From a virus, in the IMG/VR virus record IMGVR_UViG_3300006802_000101, positions 1-63,512 of that record: a stretch of 63,512 nucleotides of DNA, one strand, 5' to 3'. A model generated the notes under the pieces. The model saw nothing but the letters and a program-made list of their open reading frames with translations. It made no database searches and was not told the DNA's origin. Both the position numbers and the translations under genes were made by a program. The first letter of the stretch is position 1, and the number at the start of each line of letters is the position of its first letter. Shown piece after piece: positions 7,736 to 15,394 of the stretch.

Positions 7736-9502
7736 TTATTCCCAAGGCATTTCAACTTGCTCTGAGGGTTGGTTAACGTATTTATCAATTGGATACTCTC
7801 CAGTAAAGCTTGTGAACCTACCTGAAGGCCTATGGTATCTCAATACAACAGGCTCTCCAGTAGGAACACCAACTAACTTTTGAAACTTTATCTTTTGTAC
7901 ATGTATGTTTGTTGTAGTATCTGTAAAATCTTTTGGGTTTGGTCTGTGAACACATATAATATTATCAGCTTTATTGAACCAATTAGCTCCTCCAGCAATT
8001 CTATATGCGGTAGGAACCTCGTTGTCACCGCTACCAGCAGTTGCACTACGCATTGTGATAGGATGAGCAACGACAATAAACTTGAGGTCATGAGACTTTG
8101 TAAACCTTCTTATTTTATTCAAAGCATCAGCAATATAGTTTGCTTCACTCTTCGAGCCAAAGTCATGGTCAAGCTGATTGAAGGGGTCTACCAAGACTCC
8201 CTTGATTCCTTTCCTTCTAACCAAAAACTGAAATCTTTCCAAAACACTTTTCATTGTAAAATCTTTCTCAGGATAAACAGCATAGAAATGATTCTTAAGA
8301 AAATTCATACCATGAACATATTCTTCTTTTGTCATTCTACTTGGTGAATCCATATCAGAAGTCTTTCCAATATACAACTCAACTAAACCATCAAAAAGTT
8401 CGTTGATAGGATAGTTTTCTGGAGAGAACACTCCCCACTTCCAACCATACAATATAGATGCATTCATCATTAATTGTAAAGCGAAAGATGTTTTACCGTG
8501 ACCAGGTATTCCTGTAAACACATCAAACTCAGAAAGTCTAAAACTGTAATGTGGATTTAATTCAGGGTAGCCTGTAGTTAAACCTTTTTTCTTGCCATTA
8601 TCAAAGACATCAAGCATTTCATCTCTGACATCCTCCAAACCAAAAACTCCCTCAACAGGATATGCTCTAGCATTCTGAAAGCACTCATCCAACAACTCAG
8701 GGCCATAAGATTGCAGTACGTCATTAGCATCTTTACATCCATCAGGAAAGTCAATGATAAAACATTTCTCTCTTCCAATTCTTCTGCTCATCTCTTGTAA
8801 AAGTCTGATACCGTTTTCATCATTGTCCACACCAATGTAAACGTTGCTAGCGGCATCAAGATAATCAAAACAATTATCAATGTATGTGAATTTGTTATCT
8901 AAGTTTTTTGCTGTGGCATTTGGTGCACCATCAGGAACACTGATACAGTTCTTGTATCCAGCCTCCTCAAAAGCTAGCTTATCAAACTCTCCCTCAACAA
9001 TAATTATATCACTCTCCCCTTTTATATCATCAAGCCCATAGAATATCTTCTCAGCATCTTTTGTTTGTTTAAAAGTCTTACTAGCATCTCTATATTTTAT
9101 ATTTACAAGCTCACCGTTTCTGTAGTAGTTGAAGTTGATTACATTCTTTTTACCATCAGAACCTGGCATATACTCAAGACTCTGTGTTATTTTATTTCTA
9201 TTCACAGTCTCATCAGATATACCTCTACTGTTAAAATACTTGAGCATCTTGTCAGACAGCTTTGTGTTGTTATCTGTGTGAACAGGTTTGTTATATACAA
9301 TTTTGTCGTTTTCTTTTCCTATGGAGCCTGACCACCCACAATGATGACATAAATACATGCCATCCTTTGTGTTTATAGCAAGGCATGGTTCTTTAGGTTT
9401 CTTTCTACCCGAAGAACATTTAGGGCAAGGAGTCTTTATCTCTGTAGCCCATCTACCAGTGTACGTAACACCTATATTGTTTAAGTCTGCTCTTGTAATC
9501 AT
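7736..9502 (-). CDS. T7 gp4-like bifunctional primase-helicase
   Basis: A 588-aa protein with all modules in order: an N-terminal zinc finger (Cys26, Cys29, Cys52, Cys55); a TOPRIM primase core with IIIVEGEFD around Glu170 and GVDNDE near 225-229; and a RecA/DnaB-type hexameric helicase with Walker A GIPGHGKTS (331-339), Walker B GVLVDPFNQ (Asp439) and a VVAHP sensor histidine near 480. It unwinds the fork and makes primers. It abuts the upstream replication-protein gene with no gap. Length and motifs match intact T7-type enzymes. No phage DNA polymerase is seen nearby. Confidence 0.95.
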   Translation of the reverse strand: MITRADLNNIGVTYTGRWATEIKTPCPKCSSGRKKPKEPCLAINTKDGMYLCHHCGWSGSIGKENDKIVYNKPVHTDNNTKLSDKMLKYFNSRGISDETVNRNKITQSLEYMPGSDGKKNVINFNYYRNGELVNIKYRDASKTFKQTKDAEKIFYGLDDIKGESDIIIVEGEFDKLAFEEAGYKNCISVPDGAPNATAKNLDNKFTYIDNCFDYLDAASNVYIGVDNDENGIRLLQEMSRRIGREKCFIIDFPDGCKDANDVLQSYGPELLDECFQNARAYPVEGVFGLEDVRDEMLDVFDNGKKKGLTTGYPELNPHYSFRLSEFDVFTGIPGHGKTSFALQLMMNASILYGWKWGVFSPENYPINELFDGLVELYIGKTSDMDSPSRMTKEEYVHGMNFLKNHFYAVYPEKDFTMKSVLERFQFLVRRKGIKGVLVDPFNQLDHDFGSKSEANYIADALNKIRRFTKSHDLKFIVVAHPITMRSATAGSGDNEVPTAYRIAGGANWFNKADNIICVHRPNPKDFTDTTTNIHVQKIKFQKLVGVPTGEPVVLRYHRPSGRFTSFTGEYPIDKYVNQPSEQVEMPWE

Positions 9503-10168
9503 TTATTGAAATGCTTTTGTTATGTCTTCTGCTGAAGCGTTTTTAATTTGTTCTATCACCCTTGCCTTCTTCTGATATATTTCATCGTTCCAAGACTCGT
9601 TGCGTAGGAATGTTTCAGGGTGTTTCCTGTATTGGACATCAGGTTGCGACTTCTTATAATGGGGTATATAGGCCATGCATGCAGACTTTTTATTCTTACT
9701 AAGTTTATTCCACAGTGATTGTGCCTTTGACTTGCCAACCTTCTTATCGTATAAGTCCCAAAACTCTTCAAATCCATTATCATCATCTACTTTTGTTTTA
9801 TTTTTCCACCTTGCATCAGCACCTCTCTTGGCTGTTTCTTTTCTCTTGTTTGCTGCATCAAGTGATTCTTTTATATACTCTGAGTACAAGAGACCATTTT
9901 CAACAAACAACAATCCAAACTCACTACAACAATCATCAATGAATGTCTTTGCAGTTTCAACATCTGTCTGCATTCTTTTGGCTAGTGCTGGCAAAATACC
10001 CTTCCCATCAATCTTAATAGAGTTGCCTTCAGCAACACACAAAGACTCTAGAATGATATAATAAAAACCATAACCCTCTGCACCATATACAGACATCATA
10101 GACTCTACAGACATACTGCTCCAATTGGTAGCATAATGTTTAAACCAAAATGTATTTGTATCTCTCAT
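9503..10168 (-). CDS. DUF4373-type replication initiation or helicase-loader protein
   Basis: A 221-aa protein. The N-terminal ~100 residues (WFKHYATNW..., GAEGYGFYYIILESL) match the Lin1244/Lin1753-like, DUF4373, winged-helix domain of phage replication proteins. The C-terminal third (FEEFWDLYDKKVGKSKAQ, then KHPETFLRNESW) resembles the tail of DnaD/DnaC-like loader proteins. The stop is directly followed by the primase-helicase start, so it probably loads that helicase or marks the origin. A strong terminator lies just upstream, between it and the SSB-like gene. Confidence 0.8.
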   Translation of the reverse strand: MRDTNTFWFKHYATNWSSMSVESMMSVYGAEGYGFYYIILESLCVAEGNSIKIDGKGILPALAKRMQTDVETAKTFIDDCCSEFGLLFVENGLLYSEYIKESLDAANKRKETAKRGADARWKNKTKVDDDNGFEEFWDLYDKKVGKSKAQSLWNKLSKNKKSACMAYIPHYKKSQPDVQYRKHPETFLRNESWNDEIYQKKARVIEQIKNASAEDITKAFQ

Positions 10169-10185
10169 ATTAATTAAATTAAAAA

Positions 10186-10207
10186 GGGAGGGGAACTACC
10201 CCCTCCC
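10186..10207 (-). terminator. Rho-independent terminator between SSB-like and replication genes
   Basis: A perfect 8-bp GC stem (GGGAGGGG / CCCCTCCC) with a 6-base loop, followed on the minus strand by TTTTTAATTT. It lies in the 62-bp gap between the SSB-like gene and the replication-protein gene, so expression of the primase-helicase needs either read-through or a weak promoter here. Confidence 0.8.
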
Positions 10208-10230
10208 ATGTAAACAAATAAACTAAATAA

Positions 10231-10575
10231 CTAAAACGGTAAGTCTCCAGTGGCTTCAGTAACCGCTTCTTCTACTTTCTTAGTAGTAGTAGTTTCTCCA
10301 TTAGCAGTGATTTTCCAAGCATCAATGCTATTGAAATATTTAACCTGACCTTCAGGGTTAGTCCACTCACGACCTCTCAAGTTGAACATAACATCAATGA
10401 TGTCTCCAACCTTGTAGTTGTCAAGAATGTCACACTTATCTTGTGTGGTTTGCATCAAGATTGACTGAGGATAATCTCCATCATAATCTGTGATAATAAT
10501 AAACTCACGAACTTTGAACTTGTCGCTTACTTGCTTTGTCTCAAATTTGAATTTGAGCTTTCCAGTTACCATCAT
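10231..10575 (-). CDS. DUF3127-type single-stranded-DNA-binding protein
   Basis: A 114-aa protein matching the Bacteroidota DUF3127 family, an OB-fold group thought to act like SSB: an N-terminal TGKLKFKFETKQVSD strand pair, FIIITDYDGDYPQS, KVGDIIDVMFNLRGREW and a final IDAWKI strand. It ends in a Thr/Glu-rich flexible tail finishing DLPF, the same tip by which bacterial SSB recruits replication and repair partners. The first two codons are both ATG; the second is equally likely. It overlaps the upstream winged-helix gene by 35 bases. The role in coating ssDNA at the fork or during annealing is inferred. Confidence 0.85.
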   Translation of the reverse strand: MMVTGKLKFKFETKQVSDKFKVREFIIITDYDGDYPQSILMQTTQDKCDILDNYKVGDIIDVMFNLRGREWTNPEGQVKYFNSIDAWKITANGETTTTKKVEEAVTEATGDLPF

Positions 10576-10879
10576 AATACTCTAATGTTTTTAATGATTT
10601 ATAAAATTTATTAACTTCCAATTTTCCTTTACCAGTTATGGAATATACTCTGGTTCTGTATTGATTTCTCTCTTTCACAATGTTGATGAGGCTCAATGCA
10701 GTAAGCCTTTTGAGTGACTCTCTAAATGACCTCTCAGAACTTGATACATCTAATCTAATGTCAGCCACGTCAAACGTGTCACAGTGATTAGCATAAATCA
10801 ATATCTCAAGAGCATTCAAAGATATACCCAATCTTTTTCTAGATGTGTCTAATGCTTTTCTTAAAAACTTCAGATTCAT
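10541..10879 (-). CDS. Small winged-helix-like DNA-binding protein
   Basis: A 112-aa protein with the secondary-structure pattern of a MarR-like winged helix: helices around LISNALEILIYANH-type residues, a turn and a recognition helix (ERSFRESLKRLTALSLI), then a wing (RTRVYSITGKGKLEV). It probably binds DNA, perhaps regulating the replication operon or recognising the origin. It overlaps the DnaA-like gene upstream (4 bases) and the SSB-like gene downstream (35 bases). The exact family was not recognised. Confidence 0.65.
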   Translation of the reverse strand: MNLKFLRKALDTSRKRLGISLNALEILIYANHCDTFDVADIRLDVSSSERSFRESLKRLTALSLINIVKERNQYRTRVYSITGKGKLEVNKFYKSLKTLEYYDGNWKAQIQI

Positions 10880-11472
10880 TTCTCTATAAATATTTTTTCT
10901 CCATTCTTAGACATAACCATAGATAATCTTTCCTCGTATATTGCATCATCTACTCTTACCCACGAATCATTGTCATTCTTAAAGAATCCTACAGCATAAA
11001 CAATGCCATCTCTTCTTTCTATCGCCTGGTGTCTGTATGTAATCTCTTTCACTCCCTCATCAGTTTCGTAGTGTAACAAAGTCTTTTGACCTCTACTCAT
11101 CCTCATAAAATATCCGGAGTTCAAGTAATCTCTTCTGTCTATACCAAGTATACCTTCAATATTTTTTACATCCTTACGATAATCTCTTTCATACTCCATT
11201 CTATCAGAAACAATCCTGATAGAGTGTATCACAGTAGCGTGATTACCAATAGAACCGTGAAATTTAAAATAGTCAGCTATCTCAGTCAGTGTCATCGTAG
11301 TGTATTGACTCATAAGGTAATGCATTATCTGTCTAACCATAACCTTATCAGACTTTCTAGAACGTGAGAAAACATACTCTCTCACAACACCAAAGTAACT
11401 ACAACAAACATCTACAATATCATTAGGAGCAACCTTGTTGTACCTAACATCAAATCCTTGTTTATTAATCAT
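10876..11472 (-). CDS. DnaA domain IV-like DNA-binding protein without an ATPase
   Basis: A 198-aa protein. Residues about 37-90 match the DnaA C-terminal DNA-binding domain: RSRKSDKVMVRQIMHYL, then LTEIADYF, then the signature-like HATVIHSIR, equivalent to the DHSTV box of DnaA. There is no AAA+ ATPase domain (no Walker A or B). The C-terminal ~100 residues are an unrecognised beta-rich domain. It may bind origin iterons or compete with host DnaA; this is inference. Coupled by 4-base overlaps to the genes on each side. Confidence 0.75.
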   Translation of the reverse strand: MINKQGFDVRYNKVAPNDIVDVCCSYFGVVREYVFSRSRKSDKVMVRQIMHYLMSQYTTMTLTEIADYFKFHGSIGNHATVIHSIRIVSDRMEYERDYRKDVKNIEGILGIDRRDYLNSGYFMRMSRGQKTLLHYETDEGVKEITYRHQAIERRDGIVYAVGFFKNDNDSWVRVDDAIYEERLSMVMSKNGEKIFIEK

Positions 11473-12236
11473 AATTCTTCGTTTACAAAATAATTCTTTA
11501 ACATCTCTCTACCAAAGTCATCCTGGAAATAATCATTATACTGCTCTAGTAAACCAATAACCTCATCTTGTCCTTGCTCTATAAATTCATCTGATGTATA
11601 AAACAATCCCACTGAATATGGAGGTTCTTTCTCAATACATATAAATACAAATGAGGAAGCTTTAAATAACTCTCTATAGAAATATGCTTGCCTGTGGTAT
11701 CCATACTTGTAGCAAGACCTACGGAAGTCTTTAGGATTTACTGACTGAGTTGTTTTCAAGTCAACTACCCATCCACGACCTTCATTTACAATATCAGCCT
11801 TGCCTTTGCAAAGAGTGTTATGAATTTTCCCTACAGCAACTGACTCATTTATATTATCTTTATGAGTTAGTAATTCTTTGATAGCTTTCTTGCTAAATAA
11901 AGAATCACTCATTTCCTTAATCTTTAAAGCCTCCTTGAAGCTGATAATAGTTTTTCCTAAATTAGCTTCATTGAAAGCATCCCACTCTTTACCCCTTCTT
12001 GTTTTACCGCTAAATACAGCAACCTCTGAATCAAACTTATCTTTTTCAAGAATGTATAAGTGAAAAGCTTTGCCGAAGTTTAAAGCTGGAGATTCCTCAA
12101 CACCACCATCAAGATAGTGTTGAAGATGTTCCGGCCCCTTATTTAACTTACTCAACATGGAGTTAGTCACATAAGAATTATCAGCATAGTATTCCCTGTC
12201 ATCAGAGAATCTGACGATGTCTTTTTCTACACTCAT
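11469..12236 (-). CDS. RecB-like PD-(D/E)XK exonuclease (DUF3799/RecE-type)
   Basis: A 255-aa protein with the phage DUF3799/PDDEXK_1 pattern: the NSMLSKLNKGPEHLQHYL N-terminal helix, LNFGKAFHLYILE (the His of motif I), GKADIV with its metal-binding Asp, VVDLKTT (the E/D-x-K core) and YGYHRQAYFYREL (the QxxxY motif). This set defines RecB/lambda-exonuclease-like 5'-3' dsDNA exonucleases. It lies 5 bases after the stop of an annealing protein gene, forming a two-component recombination module. Confidence 0.9.
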   Translation of the reverse strand: MSVEKDIVRFSDDREYYADNSYVTNSMLSKLNKGPEHLQHYLDGGVEESPALNFGKAFHLYILEKDKFDSEVAVFSGKTRRGKEWDAFNEANLGKTIISFKEALKIKEMSDSLFSKKAIKELLTHKDNINESVAVGKIHNTLCKGKADIVNEGRGWVVDLKTTQSVNPKDFRRSCYKYGYHRQAYFYRELFKASSFVFICIEKEPPYSVGLFYTSDEFIEQGQDEVIGLLEQYNDYFQDDFGREMLKNYFVNEEL

Positions 12237-12241
12237 AATGA

Positions 12242-12862
12242 TTACTTAGATGATTTATTGAAACTATCTAAAGCCTCACGTAGCTTTTTCTTTTGAGTAT
12301 CAGTAGCTGTGTAAGACTTCATACGCTCAAGAACAATATCGCCTTTACCATCATTGATAAACTCAATCATTGCTTTGAATGTTTTGGCATCAAGCTTTTT
12401 TGTAGGTGATGATGATGATAGTGATTGTTTCTTAGGCTGAGCTTGAGCAACATACTTGTTGTCATCCCAATCACCCAAGAATATGTCAGCAGAAAATCCT
12501 AGTTTAGATAATCCTTTTGTCAAAGCATCAGTTGATACCTTCTTAAAGCAATCATCATCTAGCTTGCCAGACTTGTTGTGTGTTGCGATAGATGAATTGA
12601 TAGCAAATGTTTTCATTTGTTGGTCTTTACCCCTCCACCAAAAGGTAGCCTGGTATCCTAGTAGACCATCAGTGACCATGTAAAAATTCTCTTCATAAAC
12701 ACCCCAACCTTCACCACAGGAACCGAATTGTTCGGTTGCACACATAATCTGGTACTGAGCGTTGATACTTGTAAACTTACGACCGAAGTTCACTTCTTTG
12801 GTATACTTTGGATTCGTCACAGAGACTTGGCTCCAAATAGCCATGTTGTTTTTCTTTTCCAT
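12242..12862 (-). CDS. Rad52/Sak-like single-strand annealing protein
   Basis: A 206-aa protein. The N-terminal ~150 residues fit a phage annealing-protein family often placed near Sak/Rad52: W-x-x-VSVTNPKYTKEV, TSINAQYQIMCATE, FGSCGEGWGV, and then the signature STDALTKGLSKLGFSADIF, followed by a flexible Ser/Lys-rich linker and a small C-terminal helix. It would anneal complementary ssDNA exposed by the exonuclease encoded directly downstream. The placement in Rad52/Sak is by recollection of similar proteins, not by alignment. A promoter box sits 24 bases upstream. Confidence 0.75.
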   Translation of the reverse strand: MEKKNNMAIWSQVSVTNPKYTKEVNFGRKFTSINAQYQIMCATEQFGSCGEGWGVYEENFYMVTDGLLGYQATFWWRGKDQQMKTFAINSSIATHNKSGKLDDDCFKKVSTDALTKGLSKLGFSADIFLGDWDDNKYVAQAQPKKQSLSSSSPTKKLDAKTFKAMIEFINDGKGDIVLERMKSYTATDTQKKKLREALDSFNKSSK

Positions 12863-12885
12863 AATATTAAATTGAATTGACCCTA

Positions 12886-12893
12886 CAAATGTA
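12886..12893 (-). promoter_or_regulatory. Promoter -7 box for the recombination/replication operon
   Basis: The minus strand reads TACATTTG here, matching TAnnTTTG, within a small hairpin CTACATTTGTAG. No good TTTG was found at the expected -33 spacing, so it may need an activator or be weak. It lies at the head of the annealing, exonuclease and replication genes. Confidence 0.5.
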
Positions 12894-12906
12894 GGAAATA
12901 TATTTG

Positions 12907-13014
12907 TTAATTACTAACAATGTTAATAAGTATTTTGTATACTATGAACAATGCACTCATTGTAATCATGTAGTATACGAACTCCATAAAATTACCACCT
13001 CTATACTTTCTCAT
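12907..13014 (-). CDS. 35-aa membrane micro-protein
   Basis: A 35-codon gene whose ATG overlaps the upstream stop (TAATG). The product starts MRKYRGGNFMEF and then has one hydrophobic segment (VYYMITMSALFIVYKILINI). Short basic N-terminus plus one transmembrane helix recalls two other micro-proteins of this genome (16457-16567 and 22386-22484). Function unknown; possibilities include host membrane or defence interference. Confidence 0.55.
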   Translation of the reverse strand: MRKYRGGNFMEFVYYMITMSALFIVYKILINIVSN

Positions 13015-13196
13015 TAATTATATTTTATTATTTTAATATCAATCATAAGTAGGTGAATATCAATAGTATACATATCAAACACCTCATCACTTGAGTAGCT
13101 TACTCCTAGTCTGAGGGCTGGATTATATATAAACTTCCACAGTGTTGCCCCAAGTAATCTGTGAGACATCATAAATAATAATTTAGGTTTCATCAT
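13014..13196 (-). CDS. Small hypothetical protein
   Basis: A 60-aa reading frame whose ATG overlaps the stop of the upstream gene (ATGA) and whose stop overlaps the next micro-gene (TAATG). This double coupling is the main support. The product is Met- and Leu-rich at the start and hydrophobic at the end (DIHLLMIDIKII), with no recognised domain. Confidence 0.5.
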   Translation of the reverse strand: MMKPKLLFMMSHRLLGATLWKFIYNPALRLGVSYSSDEVFDMYTIDIHLLMIDIKIIKYN

Positions 13197-13426
13197 ATTT
13201 CAAATAGTTTTTTGTATTGTTCCGGGTAGTTGTCTCTGAACCATCTGTGAGCTCGCTTTGATTTGTCAGTATACCTTAGAAAGTCATATCCTTTTATTAA
13301 GTCATACATAGATGAACCAAGAGCATCAAGCTCTACAAGGTCACCATTTGTGTTTATGTATGAGGTACCTTCCTTGTATATCTCACCATCAAACCATCTC
13401 GGAGGTTTAATTCTTTTGTCTTCCAT
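13193..13426 (-). CDS. Small hypothetical protein
   Basis: A 77-aa soluble protein with many aromatic and charged residues (PPRWFDGEIYKEG, RAHRWFRDNYPEQY). No family recognised. It is preceded by a 65-bp gap carrying an 11-bp-phased repeat and an A/T-rich tract, which may serve as its control region. Confidence 0.65.
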   Translation of the reverse strand: MEDKRIKPPRWFDGEIYKEGTSYINTNGDLVELDALGSSMYDLIKGYDFLRYTDKSKRAHRWFRDNYPEQYKKLFEI

Positions 13427-13457
13427 ATTCTTTTTTTTTATTTACTTTAATATTAAT

Positions 13458-13477
13458 AGCAATGCTACAGCAATGCT
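13458..13477. repeat. Two AGCAATGCT dyads spaced by exactly 11 bp
   Basis: AGCAATGCT occurs at 13458-13466 and 13469-13477. Each is a dyad (AGCA-n-TGCT), and they lie one DNA helical turn apart in the gap between two genes. The same motif with the same 11-bp phasing recurs at 21660-21690. On the minus strand the region also reads as a 15-codon hydrophobic frame (MLCISIAVALLLILK), which I regard as an alternative explanation. Confidence 0.6.
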
Positions 13478-13491
13478 AATGCATAGCATAA

Positions 13492-13881
13492 CTATATTTT
13501 CTCTTTGAAGTGGTCGGTTATACTCTTCATTTGAGTGTTATAATACAACGCAAATGGTGTACTTACCATGTTACCATCTTCATCCATATGTTGAGGTTGT
13601 TGATTCTCCCACACAAGATACAAAACATTTCTAAGTTTTTGACTTGGAGTCTTACTTTCTATACCGCTTGTAGATATTGATTGCTTTACAGTATCAACCA
13701 TTTCATCAGGTATAGGGTTAGTAGATACAACAACATATCCTCTTTTCTTGTTGAGGTTGAATATATTTGACATTGTTTCTGGTGGTAACTCTGGTGTTTC
13801 CAAAGTTATCTTCAATGAACCATCAGCCATTGTTCTGACTGAATCAATACCACCCTCAAATACTACCGTGCTTTTACTCAT
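13492..13881 (-). CDS. Conserved phage protein of unknown function
   Basis: About 129 aa from the ATG at 13881. That start is preferred because the upstream micro-HTH gene ends at 13883; an in-frame ATG at 13926 would overlap it. The N-terminus (FEGGIDSVRTMADGSLKITLETPELPPE) and the SQKLRNVLYLVWE block match a conserved family next to recombination or replication genes in many phages, with no known function. It may act in DNA metabolism; that is inferred from context only. Confidence 0.75.
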   Translation of the reverse strand: MSKSTVVFEGGIDSVRTMADGSLKITLETPELPPETMSNIFNLNKKRGYVVVSTNPIPDEMVDTVKQSISTSGIESKTPSQKLRNVLYLVWENQQPQHMDEDGNMVSTPFALYYNTQMKSITDHFKEKI

Positions 13882-13882
13882 A

Positions 13883-14017
13883 TTATAGTTTGTTTTTCTT
13901 TTTAAATAGATAAATCTTTCTAGCACTAATACCTAGAGATTTAGCGGCATCCTCAACAGTTTTACATAATTTCAATGCTCTTATCATTTCTTTTTCGTGT
14001 AACTCTTTTAATGTCAT
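13883..14017 (-). CDS. 44-aa Fis-type helix-turn-helix micro-protein
   Basis: A 44-codon gene beginning MTLKELHEKEMIRALKLC. It consists almost only of a Fis-like helix-turn-helix: KTVEDAAKSLGIS then RKIYLFKKK, matching the A-A-x-x-L-G-I-S turn and basic recognition helix of HTH_8 domains. It ends one base after the next gene's start region. Such a minimal protein could bind DNA only as a dimer. It is a candidate regulator of the repeat elements in this region, which is inference. Confidence 0.65.
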   Translation of the reverse strand: MTLKELHEKEMIRALKLCKTVEDAAKSLGISARKIYLFKKKNKL

Positions 14018-14028
14018 ACTTATTTGTT

Positions 14029-14397
14029 TTATAAAAATATATCCTCTTTCTTATTGTGATTGTATATAGCTTTCTGATTGAACAACCATCCAATCAATGT
14101 GGCTGTTCTTTGAGTGTTTACATTCCTACATAAGTCAAGAACATAAACATTCTCTTTTTCATCATACCATATACCAACGTTATTATTATCGGACTTGTCC
14201 GAAATCCTATCAACAAAGCCAACTATACAATCAAGTATCTCTTGGTCTGAACCACTACAACATGTAGTATCGTCTGTTGATACTGCTACTGAATAGCCTT
14301 TGTTCACTGGAACTCCATCTCTAGTTAGTGTAATTCCTCCACTTTTTGCACCATTGAATAACTCAAGTGCTAATTTGTTTTTAGTTTCTTTATCCAT
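14029..14397 (-). CDS. Hypothetical protein carrying an SDKS repeat
   Basis: About 122 aa from the ATG at 14397, which overlaps the upstream stop (TAATG); an ATG at 14430 is less likely. No domain recognised. There are two adjacent Cys (TTCCSGSD). The segment ISDKSDNNN is encoded by the 14-bp element at 14189-14202, in a polar, probably surface loop. A soluble protein of unknown role. Confidence 0.65.
   Translation of the reverse strand: MDKETKNKLALELFNGAKSGGITLTRDGVPVNKGYSVAVSTDDTTCCSGSDQEILDCIVGFVDRISDKSDNNNVGIWYDEKENVYVLDLCRNVNTQRTATLIGWLFNQKAIYNHNKKEDIFL
14189..14202 (-). repeat. 14-bp element TCGGACTTGTCCGA, copy 1
   Basis: Exact copy inside the 14029-14397 gene. On the coding strand it reads TCGGACAAGTCCGA and encodes S-D-K-S-D. 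Confidence 0.9.
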
Positions 14398-14684
14398 TAT
14401 ATGTGTCCTCCTATTTTTAATTGTTCGCATTCATATCTCCATTCAGAATCTGCTTCAGGAATATTCATACCCCTGTAATCATCTACCCCACTCCCATACT
14501 CAAAGTTAGCTTTACTGATAGCTTCATCTATTTTGTCTATAAACAAATCTTCGTTGTAGTTTAAATAACCATTAAGTCCATCAGAAAATTCTGATGTATA
14601 ATCTTCGTAGTCATCTTTATCTATATCAATCTCTACCTCTGCGTACTTGTGGTACACGCTTCTTTGCATAATTTTAACTTTCAT
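14397..14684 (-). CDS. Acidic hypothetical protein
   Basis: A 95-aa, strongly acidic protein (many D and E, for example DIDKDDYEDYTSE) with no recognised domain. It overlaps both neighbours, which supports co-translation. Small acidic phage proteins in such clusters are sometimes inhibitors or DNA mimics, but nothing specific supports that here. Confidence 0.65.
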   Translation of the reverse strand: MKVKIMQRSVYHKYAEVEIDIDKDDYEDYTSEFSDGLNGYLNYNEDLFIDKIDEAISKANFEYGSGVDDYRGMNIPEADSEWRYECEQLKIGGHI

Positions 14685-14922
14685 AATACTCTGGTTTATC
14701 GTTAGTTATATCTAATGTATTCTCTAGTAGTGTTTCTACTTCATCATATCTTTCGTTATAGAAATCTTGTGCCTCTTCTTTAAAGACAATACAAGTCCCA
14801 TCTGATAGACCATCTTGAATAGTTTCAAATGTATCTTCGTGAAAGTTTAGTTCGGTGAGTTGTGTAGCTATCTCGCTAATAAACTCAATCCATTTGTCGT
14901 TTGGTACTCTGTGTTTACTCAT
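14674..14922 (-). CDS. Acidic helical hypothetical protein
   Basis: An 82-aa acidic, mostly helical protein with no recognised family. It overlaps the upstream gene by 4 bases (ATGA) and the downstream gene by 11 bases. Confidence 0.65.
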   Translation of the reverse strand: MSKHRVPNDKWIEFISEIATQLTELNFHEDTFETIQDGLSDGTCIVFKEEAQDFYNERYDEVETLLENTLDITNDKPEYYES

Positions 14923-15392
14923 CTTGTGAAAGGTTTTAAATATATTGGTTCGTTCTTGTTTGCTACACTATGTTTCTCTCCAATGTAGTAATTCCAATAA
15001 GCAGTGATTGTATCTTCATGCTTGTATTCATCAGGCATACATTGTGGTGGAGGAATAAAGTCAAGTCTAGGCATATCTCTTGGAGGAGTTGATAATAACT
15101 CTGCACACTTGATAATGCTGAGATGTTGCTTGCCATAACGTCTAGTGTACTCATCACCCAAAGCCATCATATGTAACCAAAGCCAAGAGTAATGTTGTGT
15201 ACTCTGCCTTGTCCATATGGTTGATGGATGATTGTAGTGTGCTTTCTTGTATGGTACATGCTCTCCATTATCGTAATGATGGTGTGCTGTACATAGCATT
15301 TGAGCTGACTCAAGTATCATCTTGACTTTGTGTTTGTCATAGAAGTATGATGCACATACCTCTGGGTCTTCGTGTAAATAAAATATGTTCAT
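14919..15392 (-). CDS. Conserved phage protein of unknown function (DKHxVKMILESAQ family)
   Basis: A 157-aa protein clearly belonging to a family widespread in large and marine phages: an MNIFYLHEDPEVCA start, DKHKVKMILESAQMLCTAH, NHPSTIWTRQS, YSWLWLHMMALGDEYTRRYGK, and MPDEYK near the C-terminus. The many invariant Asp, His and Lys residues suggest an enzyme or nucleic-acid-binding protein, but I know of no established function. Complete in length. Confidence 0.85.
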   Translation of the reverse strand: MNIFYLHEDPEVCASYFYDKHKVKMILESAQMLCTAHHHYDNGEHVPYKKAHYNHPSTIWTRQSTQHYSWLWLHMMALGDEYTRRYGKQHLSIIKCAELLSTPPRDMPRLDFIPPPQCMPDEYKHEDTITAYWNYYIGEKHSVANKNEPIYLKPFTR

Positions 15393-15394
15393 AG

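Noticed and set aside
7736-11472. Other SDK peptides (for example in the primase-helicase and the DnaA-like protein) as further element copies
   Set aside because: Their codons do not form TCGGACAAGTCCGA or a near variant; the tripeptide is coincidental.
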